53,385 nt of DNA from Euryarchaeota archaeon UBA558 (lineage in GTDB: Archaea; Thermoplasmatota; Poseidoniia; Poseidoniales; Thalassarchaeaceae): assembly GCA_002507175.1 (NCBI GenBank), contig DAZE01000019.1:1-53385 (forward strand). Reading direction: 5' to 3'. The stretch's first letter is position 1. Each line of letters begins with the position of its first letter. The notes below the pieces were generated by a model that was not told the DNA's origin, ran no database searches, and worked only from the letters and a program-made list of their open reading frames with translations. This document shows, piece by piece, positions 33,707-42,024 of the stretch. A program made the translations under genes and the position numbers.

Positions 33707-34951
33707 TCACCACTCCATATGTGAGGGAAGTCCGGTGCCTCCTGTCAAGCACTTCAGACCGTCCTTGGTAGCCACCCAAGTGTCTTCTATTCCAACGGCG
33801 CCATCACCAAATACAACCTTTGGTTCTATAGCCATGGTGCAGCCAGTATGCATCGGTCTGTCAAAACCACCTGCAACGACAGGTGACTCGTCCAACTCCA
33901 ATCCGACGGAATGACCAAGGAACCTAGCCTGATGGGGGGGCATCCCCATGAGGTGATGGTCATAACCTAACTCTGCGGACAGGGACTTACCCTCATACCA
34001 AGCCTCCGAGCAAGAGCCCCCTGCCCCCAACTTCGATACTACTAAATCGCCGATTTGAGCCATGTCCTCCAACCTCTGCGCCCACTCCTTTGACATCGCA
34101 CCTGAACTGAACATACGTGTGCAATCTGATACGTATCCACGATGGACATGAACTAAATCAACCAAGACCGGCTCACCATCGCGAATCTTCCTGTGGCCCG
34201 CCCCCAATGGTGAGGTGGGGCTGGATCCCGACCCGCCCACTGCTGAATCGAAGAAAGAGGGGATGCCACCCGAACGTCCGGATACAACGACAGCTCTGTC
34301 ACAGTCCATTGGCCATCTCCTCATTCTTATCCTGCCCCCAAATCCATCTATCCGACTTACTTTTTCTGCAATGGAGGCAATTTCCAATTCTGACATTCCG
34401 CTTCCTCCTCCTTCCAGTATTCCTCTGAACATTCTCTCATTTATCCGTCCAGATTCTTCCATCATGGAGATCTCCCAATCAGATTTTGTCTCTCGGAGTC
34501 CATGAATCAATCCAGAGACGTCTCGAACTGGATCAGAAAACCCAGAGAGACGGGTCGAAAGGAAATCCCTACGAGACGCAGGGAGGGTGTTGCAGAGCAT
34601 GCCGGGCATCTCAGTGACTCCTATTTTCCTCAATGCTTCTTCGATGTCTGATGATCGCGGTTGACTCGACACGACATGAGGGGCGTCAGATCCACCGGAT
34701 TCCCACCTCGCTCGCGACAGAGACTTTCTCACCCAGTGCGTCGTCTCGACCCCAGAATCTCTCGCTCCAAGGACCAACATACCATTCTGGCGTCCTCCTG
34801 TGAGCCAATACAACTCAACTGGGTCCTCGATTATCACACTCTCGACATCTAAGTCCAACAATGCATCAGAGAGCCTTTCCCTGCGGGTCTCTAATTCCGA
34901 TACAGGCACCCGCCAATCTCGACTATCCGGACCATCGCCCCCGAAGTCCAT
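33707..34951 (-). CDS. Peptidase M24 (Xaa-Pro aminopeptidase-like)
   Basis: 414 aa from ATG 34951 (GAGGAG ahead; ATGs farther upstream would leave only about 20 bp to pgk). The N-terminal creatinase-like domain is followed by the pita-bread domain with metal ligands: VDLVHVHRGYVSDCTR (two Asp), FLGHSVGLELDE (His), AIEPKVVF (Glu) and GIEDTW (Glu). It should cleave X-Pro or similar dipeptides in the cytoplasm with Mn or Co. It is followed at once by the MIP18-like gene. Confidence 0.88.
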   Translation of the reverse strand: MDFGGDGPDSRDWRVPVSELETRRERLSDALLDLDVESVIIEDPVELYWLTGGRQNGMLVLGARDSGVETTHWVRKSLSRARWESGGSDAPHVVSSQPRSSDIEEALRKIGVTEMPGMLCNTLPASRRDFLSTRLSGFSDPVRDVSGLIHGLRETKSDWEISMMEESGRINERMFRGILEGGGSGMSELEIASIAEKVSRIDGFGGRIRMRRWPMDCDRAVVVSGRSGGIPSFFDSAVGGSGSSPTSPLGAGHRKIRDGEPVLVDLVHVHRGYVSDCTRMFSSGAMSKEWAQRLEDMAQIGDLVVSKLGAGGSCSEAWYEGKSLSAELGYDHHLMGMPPHQARFLGHSVGLELDESPVVAGGFDRPMHTGCTMAIEPKVVFGDGAVGIEDTWVATKDGLKCLTGGTGLPSHMEW

Positions 34952-35039
34952 AACTCCTCGACAGAGTGGTTGCGAATAGATGGTTCGTTGACCCGAATCA
35001 CACCACATAGTCAAAACCAAGACTCCACACGGTTGAAAC

Positions 35040-36302
35040 GTGCCAGAGGTCCTGGGGCTTGATCAGGTTCGCCTTGAAGGTCTCAAGGTCCTCCTTCGTG
35101 GGGATCTGAATTTACCAATTGATCCAATCAGTAAGAAGTTTCTCGATGACTCAAGATTACAGAAGATGGCCCCTTCTCTTCGAAAGCTAGAGGGATCCTC
35201 GGTTGTGATCATGGCTCATCAATCAAGGCCTGGAAGAGCTGATTTCACAGACCTAAGTCAACATGCCATCAGGCTTTCCGAGATACTTGGCAGGCCTGTT
35301 GAATTTGTGAATGACATATGCGGACCAGTTGCAGTGGATGCAATCAAATCATTGCAGCCCGGGGGCGTACTCGTGCTGGATAATGTCAGGATGCATCCCG
35401 ACGAGATCAATTTGAAAGGAGAAATCAAATCCCAGGAAGAATCTGAGATTGTCAGAGTGCTGGGTCCACATTTCGACCTCTTCGTAAACGATGCATTCGG
35501 AGCCGCACACAGATCCTCCCCGAGCCTGACAGGCTTCACCCGGGTGCTGCCATCGGTGGCTGGATCATTGATGAAGGATGAGATCGATGCCCTCTCGATT
35601 GCCATTGAGAACCCTCCTAGGCCCTATGTTGCGATTCTCGGAGGGGCAAAGGCGGACGACTCCCTACGCGTCGCATCTAACTTGCTGGAGAAAAACTTGG
35701 TTGATTGTGTGGCTTTCCTCGGAGTGGTGGGTAATTTCATGTTGGTCGCTGATGGGTACGATATCGGTAAGATCAACACGGATTTCGCTATGAACCAGGC
35801 TCAACCCAACGCGGAAGAGGCACTTGAGATCGCCAAGGAGATGCTCCGAAATTTCAGGGAGAGAATAATGTTGCCCGAAGACATCGCAATCGAGGTCAAC
35901 AACTCCAGGGAGCAGATCTCATTGAGGGATCTGCCGACAGAATATCCGATTTACGATGTCGGGCTAAGCACGCTCAGAACATTGCGACCGATCATCATGG
36001 GGGCATCCTGTGTGCTGTGGAACGGCCCAGCATCCTACTTCGAGAGGCAGAACTTTGCGTTTGGAACCATCGAGGTGCTGAACATGTGCGTCGAGACCAC
36101 TGCCATGACGATAATCGGCGGGGGCCATACTAGCGCATTGGTGGAGGCACGGGGGGTCGTTGGGAAAGTCACGCACAACAGCACAGGGGGCGGTGCAACC
36201 TTGACGATGCTTTCTGATGGAGAGATGCCGGTGATCAGATCATTGGTTGAGTCATATGGAATCAGTCAAACAACCCTCTCCGACAAAGGCCTCCTGTGCT
36301 GA
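35040..36302 (+). CDS. pgk: Phosphoglycerate kinase
   Basis: 420 aa with GTG start. LRGDLNLPID (substrate Arg/Asp/Asn), MAHQSRPGR, NDAFGAAHRSSPSLTGF and ILGGAKADDSLRV are archaeal-type PGK blocks; the C-terminal TIGGGHTSAL-like loop is IIGGGHTSALVEARG. It interconverts 1,3-bisphosphoglycerate and 3-phosphoglycerate with ADP/ATP. The gene is divergent from the M24 peptidase and its stop codon is directly followed by the 3' end of the convergent tRNA-Thr gene. Confidence 0.95.
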   Translation: MPEVLGLDQVRLEGLKVLLRGDLNLPIDPISKKFLDDSRLQKMAPSLRKLEGSSVVIMAHQSRPGRADFTDLSQHAIRLSEILGRPVEFVNDICGPVAVDAIKSLQPGGVLVLDNVRMHPDEINLKGEIKSQEESEIVRVLGPHFDLFVNDAFGAAHRSSPSLTGFTRVLPSVAGSLMKDEIDALSIAIENPPRPYVAILGGAKADDSLRVASNLLEKNLVDCVAFLGVVGNFMLVADGYDIGKINTDFAMNQAQPNAEEALEIAKEMLRNFRERIMLPEDIAIEVNNSREQISLRDLPTEYPIYDVGLSTLRTLRPIIMGASCVLWNGPASYFERQNFAFGTIEVLNMCVETTAMTIIGGGHTSALVEARGVVGKVTHNSTGGGATLTMLSDGEMPVIRSLVESYGISQTTLSDKGLLC

Positions 36303-36379
36303 TGGAGCCACTGGGGAGATTCGAACTCCCGATCTTCTGATTACGAATCAGACGCTATACCAGGCTAAGCTACAGTGGC
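36303..36379 (-). tRNA. tRNA-Thr (anticodon CGU), CCA encoded
   Basis: On the minus strand the cloverleaf is complete in 77 nt: acceptor GCCACTG/CAGTGGC, anticodon stem TCTGA/TCAGA with loop TTCGTAA (anticodon CGT, codon ACG), T arm GGGAG/CTCCC with TTCGAAT, discriminator T and a genome-encoded CCA. The D stem is short (GCT/AGC). There is no intron. Its CCA end abuts the pgk stop. A TATA-like CTTATT lies about 28 bp upstream (near 36404-36409 on the minus strand). Confidence 0.95.
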
Positions 36380-36442
36380 GACGATATTCCCAAATCACTG
36401 GATGGAATAAGGAGATCGGTGACTGATGTTGACCAGAGAATC

Positions 36443-36449
36443 ATATATT
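36443..36449 (+). promoter_or_regulatory. TATA-like box for the four-helix membrane protein
   Basis: ATATATT lies 60 bp before ATG 36509. Transcription about 25 bp downstream would begin at the edge of the 22-bp inverted repeat at 36476-36497. Confidence 0.4.
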
Positions 36450-36475
36450 CGATATTTCCAAGTTAATTTAGGCAT

Positions 36476-36497
36476 CAAATTTAACATGTTGAATTTG
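36476..36497 (+). promoter_or_regulatory. 22-bp inverted repeat, candidate operator or leader hairpin
   Basis: Arms CAAATTTAACA and TGTTGAATTTG are reverse complements at 10 of 11 positions (the exception is T opposite G, which still pairs in RNA). It ends 11 bp before ATG 36509, next to the AAAGG ribosome binding site, and starts where transcription is expected to begin. That is a classic place for an archaeal repressor site. Confidence 0.6.
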
Positions 36498-36508
36498 TTG
36501 AAAGGATT

Positions 36509-37027
36509 ATGACCCTCGAGGGAGATGCTTCACTTCCACCCGCTACAACGACGATTGTATATGCAAACCAAAAGAGCGGGGGACCCAGAGTTTTCGGGGC
36601 TCTTGCGATGCTACTTGGAGGCATTTGGATAATCATGTCATTTCTAAGCCTATTAGGCGCTGGTGACACGATCGAGCTTTATAGGGCCGATGAGACAGCA
36701 TTTTCCTTCTGGTTCTATGTCTCTCCACTCCTGTCTATTGCTGCAGGTTCTATGATTACGTACGCTGGCTTTTTACTCTGGAATTACAAGAAGAAAGGAG
36801 TTTGGATAGGTTTTGGCGCAGTTGGAGTATATGCGCTTCAAGGAATACTTCAGTCAGTAATTACCGGAATAGTAATTGAAGAGGTCGGCGATTCAGCAGG
36901 GCTAGATGGACTAGGAGGCATTATTGCCGGAGCAGGATTATTTTTCACTGCGGTAGGTGCGGTTTGTTGTTTATTGATAGTCGCACTGCCTCTTCTGATG
37001 AATGGCAATGACCTTGATGATGAGTAA
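36509..37027 (+). CDS. Four-helix membrane protein, unknown function
   Basis: 172 aa with four hydrophobic segments (about 28-50, 72-92, 101-123, 136-160), a polar N-terminus and an acidic end (NDLDDE). No catalytic motif or known family is recognised. It ends with no gap to the convergent phosphohexomutase gene (TAA then the complementary TGA). Own promoter region with TATA-like box and a strong inverted repeat suggests it is regulated. Confidence 0.7.
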   Translation: MTLEGDASLPPATTTIVYANQKSGGPRVFGALAMLLGGIWIIMSFLSLLGAGDTIELYRADETAFSFWFYVSPLLSIAAGSMITYAGFLLWNYKKKGVWIGFGAVGVYALQGILQSVITGIVIEEVGDSAGLDGLGGIIAGAGLFFTAVGAVCCLLIVALPLLMNGNDLDDE

Positions 37028-38428
37028 TCAATTCAATTCGCTAACATCGACTACTCCAATCATACGGCTGACGACGTCTGATAATAGGGCTCTCAGTGAT
37101 TGGTTGGTGTGAGCTTCAGCACGCATTATGAGGACTGGTTCGGTGTTGGAAGGCCTGCAAAGGAACCATCCGTCCGGATACACCACTCTGACCCCATCGA
37201 TTTTGAGACACTCCATGTCAGAGAACGCCTCCTCAACCAACATCATGATTGCCATTCTGTCGCCAGAATAGGGTATCTTGTTCTCTCCAGTGGCAGGAAA
37301 TGAGGGAACAATGGATATCAGGTCACTGAAATTTTCGAATCCGTGTGTTGATGCGACCCTCCTGGCGACAAGTTCTATCAAACGGGCGCTGTTATACAAA
37401 GAGCAGTCGTGACCGTTCCAGCGATCGTTAAAAAATAGGTGACCTGACATCTCCCCTGCGAACATTATGTCCGGGCTTTCTGACAACTCCCTCTTCATGA
37501 AAGAATGACCGGTCCTCACCATTCTCGGAATTCCTCCAGAAGCCTCTATGGCTTGTTGGATGCCCATGCTGCACTTCACATCGAAGAGTATTGTTCGCCC
37601 CTCCTCGGATGAGGCCCCTTTCCGATTTGCGAGTACATCATTTGCGAAGATCCCAATAAGCCTGTCAGGGTGGATGAAATCACCATTCTCATCCACGACA
37701 CCGATCCTATCACCGTCTCCATCGACGCCTATGCCAAACTCACACTCGGAACTAGCCACCAAATCCGATAGTTGAGTCATGTTCTCAGGCCTAGTTGGGT
37801 CAGCTGGGTGCGCTGGGCTCCCATGGTCCCATGAACAGTTCAATTCCACCAAGTCGACCCCCAGCTTGTCACACAGCTCTACCATGAATGGCCCAGGGAC
37901 GGCATTCGCGGAGTCGACAGCGACCTTGACCCTTCGAGCTAGTGGGCCAACGTCCTGCACAATCGCGTCGATCACAGAGTGGTGGTACTCTGACTTACTG
38001 ATGATGGCCCCGGAGGAATTGGCTTTGCCTTGACCGGGGGAATCGAAGACCGCCTTGAGCCGCTGGAGATCTTCACCTGCGACTGGCAACCCTTCATGCA
38101 CGATCTTGAATCCGTTGTATTCAGGCGGGTTGTGACTTGCAGTAATCGCTATTGCGGAGTCGACATCCAGATCAACGGTTGACCTGTAGACAACCCCTGT
38201 TGGCACAACCCCCAGATCGAAAACAGTACAACCCGACTCGACTATCCCTTGGATTAATGCGACCTTGAGGGACTCCCCTGATGATCTGATGTCCCTTCCC
38301 ACCGCAATGGACGTCGACTGTGTAAATTCGACTATCGCACGGCCTAGCCTCCGGCTGAAATCGGTGGTGATATCCTGGCCCACGATCCCTCGGATGTCAT
38401 AGGCTTTGAAGGCGCTCACAGCCTCCAC
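37028..38428 (-). CDS. Phosphomannomutase/phosphoglucomutase
   Basis: 466 aa alpha-D-phosphohexomutase. The phosphoserine loop is TASHNP (96-101), the Mg loop VDGDGDR lies near 240, and the sugar-binding GEMSGH and C-terminal RPSNTEPVLIMRAEA phosphate-binding loop are present. It interconverts hexose 1- and 6-phosphates for glycans and glycolipids. Start is GTG 38428 or GTG 38419; both fall in a 19-bp perfect palindrome or just beside it. It follows the MFS gene by 15 bp. Confidence 0.92.
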   Translation of the reverse strand: MEAVSAFKAYDIRGIVGQDITTDFSRRLGRAIVEFTQSTSIAVGRDIRSSGESLKVALIQGIVESGCTVFDLGVVPTGVVYRSTVDLDVDSAIAITASHNPPEYNGFKIVHEGLPVAGEDLQRLKAVFDSPGQGKANSSGAIISKSEYHHSVIDAIVQDVGPLARRVKVAVDSANAVPGPFMVELCDKLGVDLVELNCSWDHGSPAHPADPTRPENMTQLSDLVASSECEFGIGVDGDGDRIGVVDENGDFIHPDRLIGIFANDVLANRKGASSEEGRTILFDVKCSMGIQQAIEASGGIPRMVRTGHSFMKRELSESPDIMFAGEMSGHLFFNDRWNGHDCSLYNSARLIELVARRVASTHGFENFSDLISIVPSFPATGENKIPYSGDRMAIMMLVEEAFSDMECLKIDGVRVVYPDGWFLCRPSNTEPVLIMRAEAHTNQSLRALLSDVVSRMIGVVDVSELN

Positions 38429-38439
38429 AATGTGGAGGC
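38421..38439 (-). promoter_or_regulatory. Perfect 19-bp palindrome over the mutase start codon
   Basis: Arms GCCTCCACA and TGTGGAGGC are exact reverse complements around one central base. In RNA it can fold as a 7-bp GC-rich stem with a 5-nt loop that buries the GTG at 38428 and the GGAGG that might serve the GTG at 38419. It sits in the 15-bp gap between the MFS and mutase genes, so it could act as a translation switch, an intra-operon attenuator or a protein site. Confidence 0.6.
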
Positions 38440-38443
38440 ATTC

Positions 38444-39715
38444 CTAAGCCTTGTTGAACATGTTGCTCTTAGGCGATAGCCTAGCCTCCTCTCGGATTGG
38501 CAGGTGGATCAATGAGGAGAAGACACCAACGGCTATCCCGATCCACCATACGGTCGTGTAGCTCCCATACATGTCGTAGAGAACCCCTCCAAGGTATACG
38601 CCAACGAAACTTCCAACTTGATGGGAGAAGAACACAATCCCGTATAGAGTGGCCATGTATCTGATCCCATAGATGTGAGCGACTAGGCCACTGGTTAGTG
38701 GGACAGTCGCCAACCACAGGAACCCCATGGCAAATGAGAAGATCAACACCGTGTTGGCCGTGATCGGGGTGAGGATGAACCAGGCCGCGGCAATTGAGCG
38801 GCCTGCATAGATCCCGGATAGGAGCCACTTCTTCCCGAACCTCTTCCCGGCCCAACCGGCCATGAGAGTTCCAACGATGTTGGCCGCCCCGATGACAGAG
38901 ATTGCGAAGCCGCCCAAAGCCGCTGTGGTCTCTATGCCTAGATCGCCACACCATCCGAGCGGATCAATCGGGGCACTCATCTCTGTCACGAGGGCGGGAA
39001 AATGAGCAGTGATGAACGCAAGTTGGTACCCACACGAGAAGAATCCCGCGAAGATCATCATGTACGATGGGTCTCTCACAGCCAATCTCAATATCTCTCC
39101 TAGGCTTTCCTCCAACTCCTCCCTCGGGGCTCGTTCGGGGGCCCTCATCAACGGCAACAGACTGAGCACTAGGATTATTGAAATCGCAAAGACCATGAAG
39201 ACAGATTGCCAAGTCATGCTCTGCAATAGGAAGACCGCAACGGTCGGCCCGACGATTTGGCCTGCGGAACCCGATGCAGTAGCAATGGCGAGGCTCATGG
39301 ACCTGTTCTCTGGTTTGCTTGCTCTTCCCACTACTGCGAGAATCACCCCGAATCCTGTCCCCGCAATTCCAAATCCTATCAGAACCTCGTACAGCTGTAT
39401 TGCGAGCGGGGATGTAGCGGTTGTCGTCAATACCAAGCCAGCCGCATAGAGTACAGCACCCAGAACAATGGCCTTTCGATCTCCAATCTTTTCTGCGAAC
39501 GCACCGAATATAGGCGCACCAAAGCCCCAAGCAAGGTTCTGAATTGCGATTGCTAGGCTGAACTCAGATCTTGGCCAGCCAAACTCTTCCTCTATAGGAA
39601 TCTGGAAGACGCCGAAGGAGGCCCTTATCGCAAACCCAACAAGTACTATTATGCATCCTACAATTAAGACAGGGGTGAACAAAGACCCTTTTTCAGCTAC
39701 GGCCTTTGCATTCAA
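38444..39715 (-). CDS. Major facilitator transporter, OFA/monocarboxylate type
   Basis: 423 aa with 12 predicted helices. FGVFQIPIEEEFGWPRSEFSLA at the first loop and a GDRKA loop between helices 2 and 3 match the oxalate/formate antiporter and monocarboxylate branch of MFS. Substrate is probably a small organic acid, inferred only. ATGA overlap with the RidA gene upstream, which handles reactive imines, hints at an amino- or keto-acid substrate. Confidence 0.85.
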   Translation of the reverse strand: MNAKAVAEKGSLFTPVLIVGCIIVLVGFAIRASFGVFQIPIEEEFGWPRSEFSLAIAIQNLAWGFGAPIFGAFAEKIGDRKAIVLGAVLYAAGLVLTTTATSPLAIQLYEVLIGFGIAGTGFGVILAVVGRASKPENRSMSLAIATASGSAGQIVGPTVAVFLLQSMTWQSVFMVFAISIILVLSLLPLMRAPERAPREELEESLGEILRLAVRDPSYMMIFAGFFSCGYQLAFITAHFPALVTEMSAPIDPLGWCGDLGIETTAALGGFAISVIGAANIVGTLMAGWAGKRFGKKWLLSGIYAGRSIAAAWFILTPITANTVLIFSFAMGFLWLATVPLTSGLVAHIYGIRYMATLYGIVFFSHQVGSFVGVYLGGVLYDMYGSYTTVWWIGIAVGVFSSLIHLPIREEARLSPKSNMFNKA

Positions 39716-40089
39716 ATTCCACCACTTCCAAGGACCGCCTCAGCTACGACCTCGACCTTGGCCTGACCAGGCAATTCCTTTACGGCGAATGCGGCTCTGG
39801 CAGGCAAAACCGTTCCTTCTAGCCATTTACCGTAGATTTCATTGAAATCGGAGAAATCCTTCATATCGATGAGCAGAACGGTGACCTTTACCAAATCACT
39901 CTTAGAGGACCCGGCTTGGACCAGCAACTCCTCAATCTTGTCCAGAGCTCTTTTCGCTTGCTCCCGGAGGGTCTCTCCGCCATCAGTTCCTATCTGTCCA
40001 GCCACCCAAATCTGATCGCCCACCACAATACAAGGGCTGTAGGGGGCCAATCGCATACCACCAAGATCGATTGATTGTTTCACACGCAC
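39712..40089 (-). CDS. RidA/YjgF/UK114 family protein
   Basis: 125 aa. The substrate-binding Arg sits in LPARAAFAV (96-101) and the family pattern WVAGQIGTD, KVTVLLIDMKDFSDFNEIY is clear. RidA hydrolyses reactive 2-aminoacrylate-type enamines/imines to keto acids. GTG start, with TTTAAT (40109-40114, minus strand) centred about 23 bp upstream, so probably leaderless; that box overlaps the Nudix stop codon. Confidence 0.9.
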   Translation of the reverse strand: MRVKQSIDLGGMRLAPYSPCIVVGDQIWVAGQIGTDGGETLREQAKRALDKIEELLVQAGSSKSDLVKVTVLLIDMKDFSDFNEIYGKWLEGTVLPARAAFAVKELPGQAKVEVVAEAVLGSGGI

Positions 40090-40108
40090 ATTACCACTGT
40101 ATCCCTAC

Positions 40109-40114
40109 ATTAAA
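40109..40114 (-). promoter_or_regulatory. TATA-like box for ridA
   Basis: TTTAAT on the minus strand is centred about 23 bp before the GTG of ridA at 40089 and overlaps the TAA stop of the upstream Nudix gene. It would start the ridA-MFS-mutase operon as a leaderless transcript. Confidence 0.35.
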
Positions 40115-40568
40115 CCGGATTCCTAATCCTTTCTATTATCTCAATGTGGTCTCCGGCTACGTTTTTTCTATTCAATTCTTCAATTCTAACCCATTCTGAG
40201 TGAACCGCATCGTCTCCCGCAAGAGGATCCATTTCCATGTCCACATCAACGGTGTAGAATAGACCGACGCAATGCTTGCGTGGATCCCTCCCAGGAGAGC
40301 CCAGCACACTGAAGAGAACTGGGTTCCAACCAATTATGCCAGTTTCTTCCACAAGTTCCCTGATGACCGCGTCGAGTGGGTCTTCCCCATAATCCACGAA
40401 ACCCCCAGGAAATGCCCAGAGATTTTCCCACTCTGGTGGACTATGACCTCTCTTTATCATTAAAACCTCTTTACCACGTTCTGTCGTTCGCGTTGCTATT
40501 GCATCTACGGTCAACGAAGGAGATCTGTAACCATCATGGCCACATGCAGAGCATCTCTCAGGAACCAT
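40110..40568 (-). CDS. Nudix hydrolase
   Basis: 152 aa from ATG 40568, which overlaps the end of uppS by 11 bp and has GAGGGCG ahead. A CSAC pair near the N-terminus may be half of a zinc site. The Nudix box is complete (GGFVDYGEDP followed by REL and EETGI). It hydrolyses a nucleoside diphosphate linked to another group; the group with CxxC at the N-terminus includes ADP-ribose and NADH pyrophosphatase relatives. Coupling to a prenyltransferase gene is the main context clue. Confidence 0.9.
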   Translation of the reverse strand: MVPERCSACGHDGYRSPSLTVDAIATRTTERGKEVLMIKRGHSPPEWENLWAFPGGFVDYGEDPLDAVIRELVEETGIIGWNPVLFSVLGSPGRDPRKHCVGLFYTVDVDMEMDPLAGDDAVHSEWVRIEELNRKNVAGDHIEIIERIRNPV

Positions 40569-41457
40569 ATCTTCGCCCTCTCGACACATAATCCTCTATT
40601 GCCCAGTATAGGTCTTGCCTAGTGAAAGAGGGCCAATGAACGTCGGTGAAGTAGAATTCGGAGTATGCGATCTGCCATAGAAGGAAATTGGATATGCGTT
40701 CCTCACCACTGGTGCGGATCACGAGGTCGGGGTCCGGGAGTGACGACGTGTAAAGCCTAGATGAAATTGCATTTACATCTATGGAGTCAAGCTCCAACCC
40801 CCCCTTTGCATGCTCCTTGGCCAGTGACTTGACCGCATCGATTATTTCTTCCCTGCCACCATAGGCGAGACAGATCGTAAACGTGAACAGTTCGTACCTC
40901 TGTGTTGCCATCTCTGCCACCTCTATCGCTTCTCTGACTTTTGCGGGTAAGAGATCGAGCCTCCCTACGACATTCACACGAACCCTGTTCTCGTGGATCA
41001 GCGGATCAAGCGCGATCTCATTCAACCCCTCAATGTATAGATCATAGAGGGCATCGATTTCATCATCAGGCCTACTGGAGATATTTTCACTTGATAATGC
41101 ATAGACGGTGAGGTAAGGCACATCAAGGTCCAACACCCACCTCATTACCTGTTTCAACTTCTCCTTTCCTGCCGAATGCCCATGAACAGTATTCATGGAA
41201 TTCGACCAAGCAAACCTTCTGTTTCCATCCATGATTATCGAGATGTGACTTGGCAATCTAGACCTATCAAATGAAAGTAGCCTTGATTTTGCCCTGACAC
41301 CCCTTACTCTGTCGATCCGACTGACAACGCTCCATGCAAGTCCAGAATTTGCCAGATACTTCGCTGGGCCCCTGAATAACCTGAATCTAAGCAATATTTT
41401 CGCTGTGCGATCCAGTACTCGACCTAGCCAACGCCTTCTCCCGACCAAATAAGACAC
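40558..41457 (-). CDS. uppS: cis-Prenyltransferase (undecaprenyl-diphosphate-synthase family)
   Basis: 299 aa with a basic 65-residue N-terminal extension. IIMDGNRRFAW holds the catalytic Asp (D77), GHSAGKEKLKQVMRW and YALSSENISSRP follow, and the diphosphate-binding DLVIRTSGEERISNFLLWQ is near the C-terminus. It elongates isoprenyl diphosphates in cis to a polyprenyl lipid carrier for glycan assembly. GTG start lies one base after the HAD stop codon, so the two are co-translated. Confidence 0.92.
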   Translation of the reverse strand: MSYLVGRRRWLGRVLDRTAKILLRFRLFRGPAKYLANSGLAWSVVSRIDRVRGVRAKSRLLSFDRSRLPSHISIIMDGNRRFAWSNSMNTVHGHSAGKEKLKQVMRWVLDLDVPYLTVYALSSENISSRPDDEIDALYDLYIEGLNEIALDPLIHENRVRVNVVGRLDLLPAKVREAIEVAEMATQRYELFTFTICLAYGGREEIIDAVKSLAKEHAKGGLELDSIDVNAISSRLYTSSLPDPDLVIRTSGEERISNFLLWQIAYSEFYFTDVHWPSFTRQDLYWAIEDYVSRGRRYGS

Positions 41458-41458
41458 C

Positions 41459-42004
41459 TCAGGTGAAGATAATATCTGCAGAGTCTCCTACCTTGTCCTC
41501 AAGACCCCGCTCTGGATTCACCACAATCACTTGTCCTGCAGATTCCCAGACCGGCAGATCAACATGACTATTTCCGGCATAGCCGAACTTTCCGCTACCG
41601 AATCTAGCGACGAGGGCCTCAGCCTTTTTCGCGCCTCTGAGGTTGACCTCTCCGTCTGATGCCATAACATCATTGAAAATTCCCACATGTGCTGCAATCG
41701 ACTCTGCAATTAGACGATCTGATGCCGTCACAAGGTATAATTTCCTGCCTCGAGCGTACTCGCCAGTTAACCAATCCATGAAAGAGGCATGATACAATAG
41801 ATCCGCAGGGTCAAAGGTCAGTAATTTGCCTAAATTTTGTTTCCAAACTGCTCTACGACCTGTCAACTCAAGCCACAGAAATCCTAGAATCCTCCATGGC
41901 CTGGGTAGAATCACTCTCCTGATAGAAACCCAACTCATGTCAGTTAGTATCAAAGTACCGTCGAGATCGACAGCCAATGGATATGATTGGGCCTCGTTAT
42001 CCAT
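41459..42004 (-). CDS. HAD-superfamily phosphatase
   Basis: 181 aa. Motif I is DLDGTL (D13, D15), motif II VTAS near 95, and motif III/IV includes GYAGNSHVDLPVWESA. The pattern of motif I followed by TDMSWVSIRRVI resembles the HAD domain found at the N-terminus of some UbiA-type prenyltransferases. Next to uppS, a polyprenyl-phosphate or prenyl-sugar phosphatase is a reasonable guess. It is divergent from the next gene with only 20 bp between the ATGs. Confidence 0.82.
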   Translation of the reverse strand: MDNEAQSYPLAVDLDGTLILTDMSWVSIRRVILPRPWRILGFLWLELTGRRAVWKQNLGKLLTFDPADLLYHASFMDWLTGEYARGRKLYLVTASDRLIAESIAAHVGIFNDVMASDGEVNLRGAKKAEALVARFGSGKFGYAGNSHVDLPVWESAGQVIVVNPERGLEDKVGDSADIIFT

Positions 42005-42024
42005 GATCGTTCCAGTGGTTCAAC

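Noticed and set aside
38964..39530. 188-codon frame (-) overlapping the MFS transporter
   Set aside because: Arg/Cys/Trp-rich composition and interruption against a complete 12-helix frame; a shadow.
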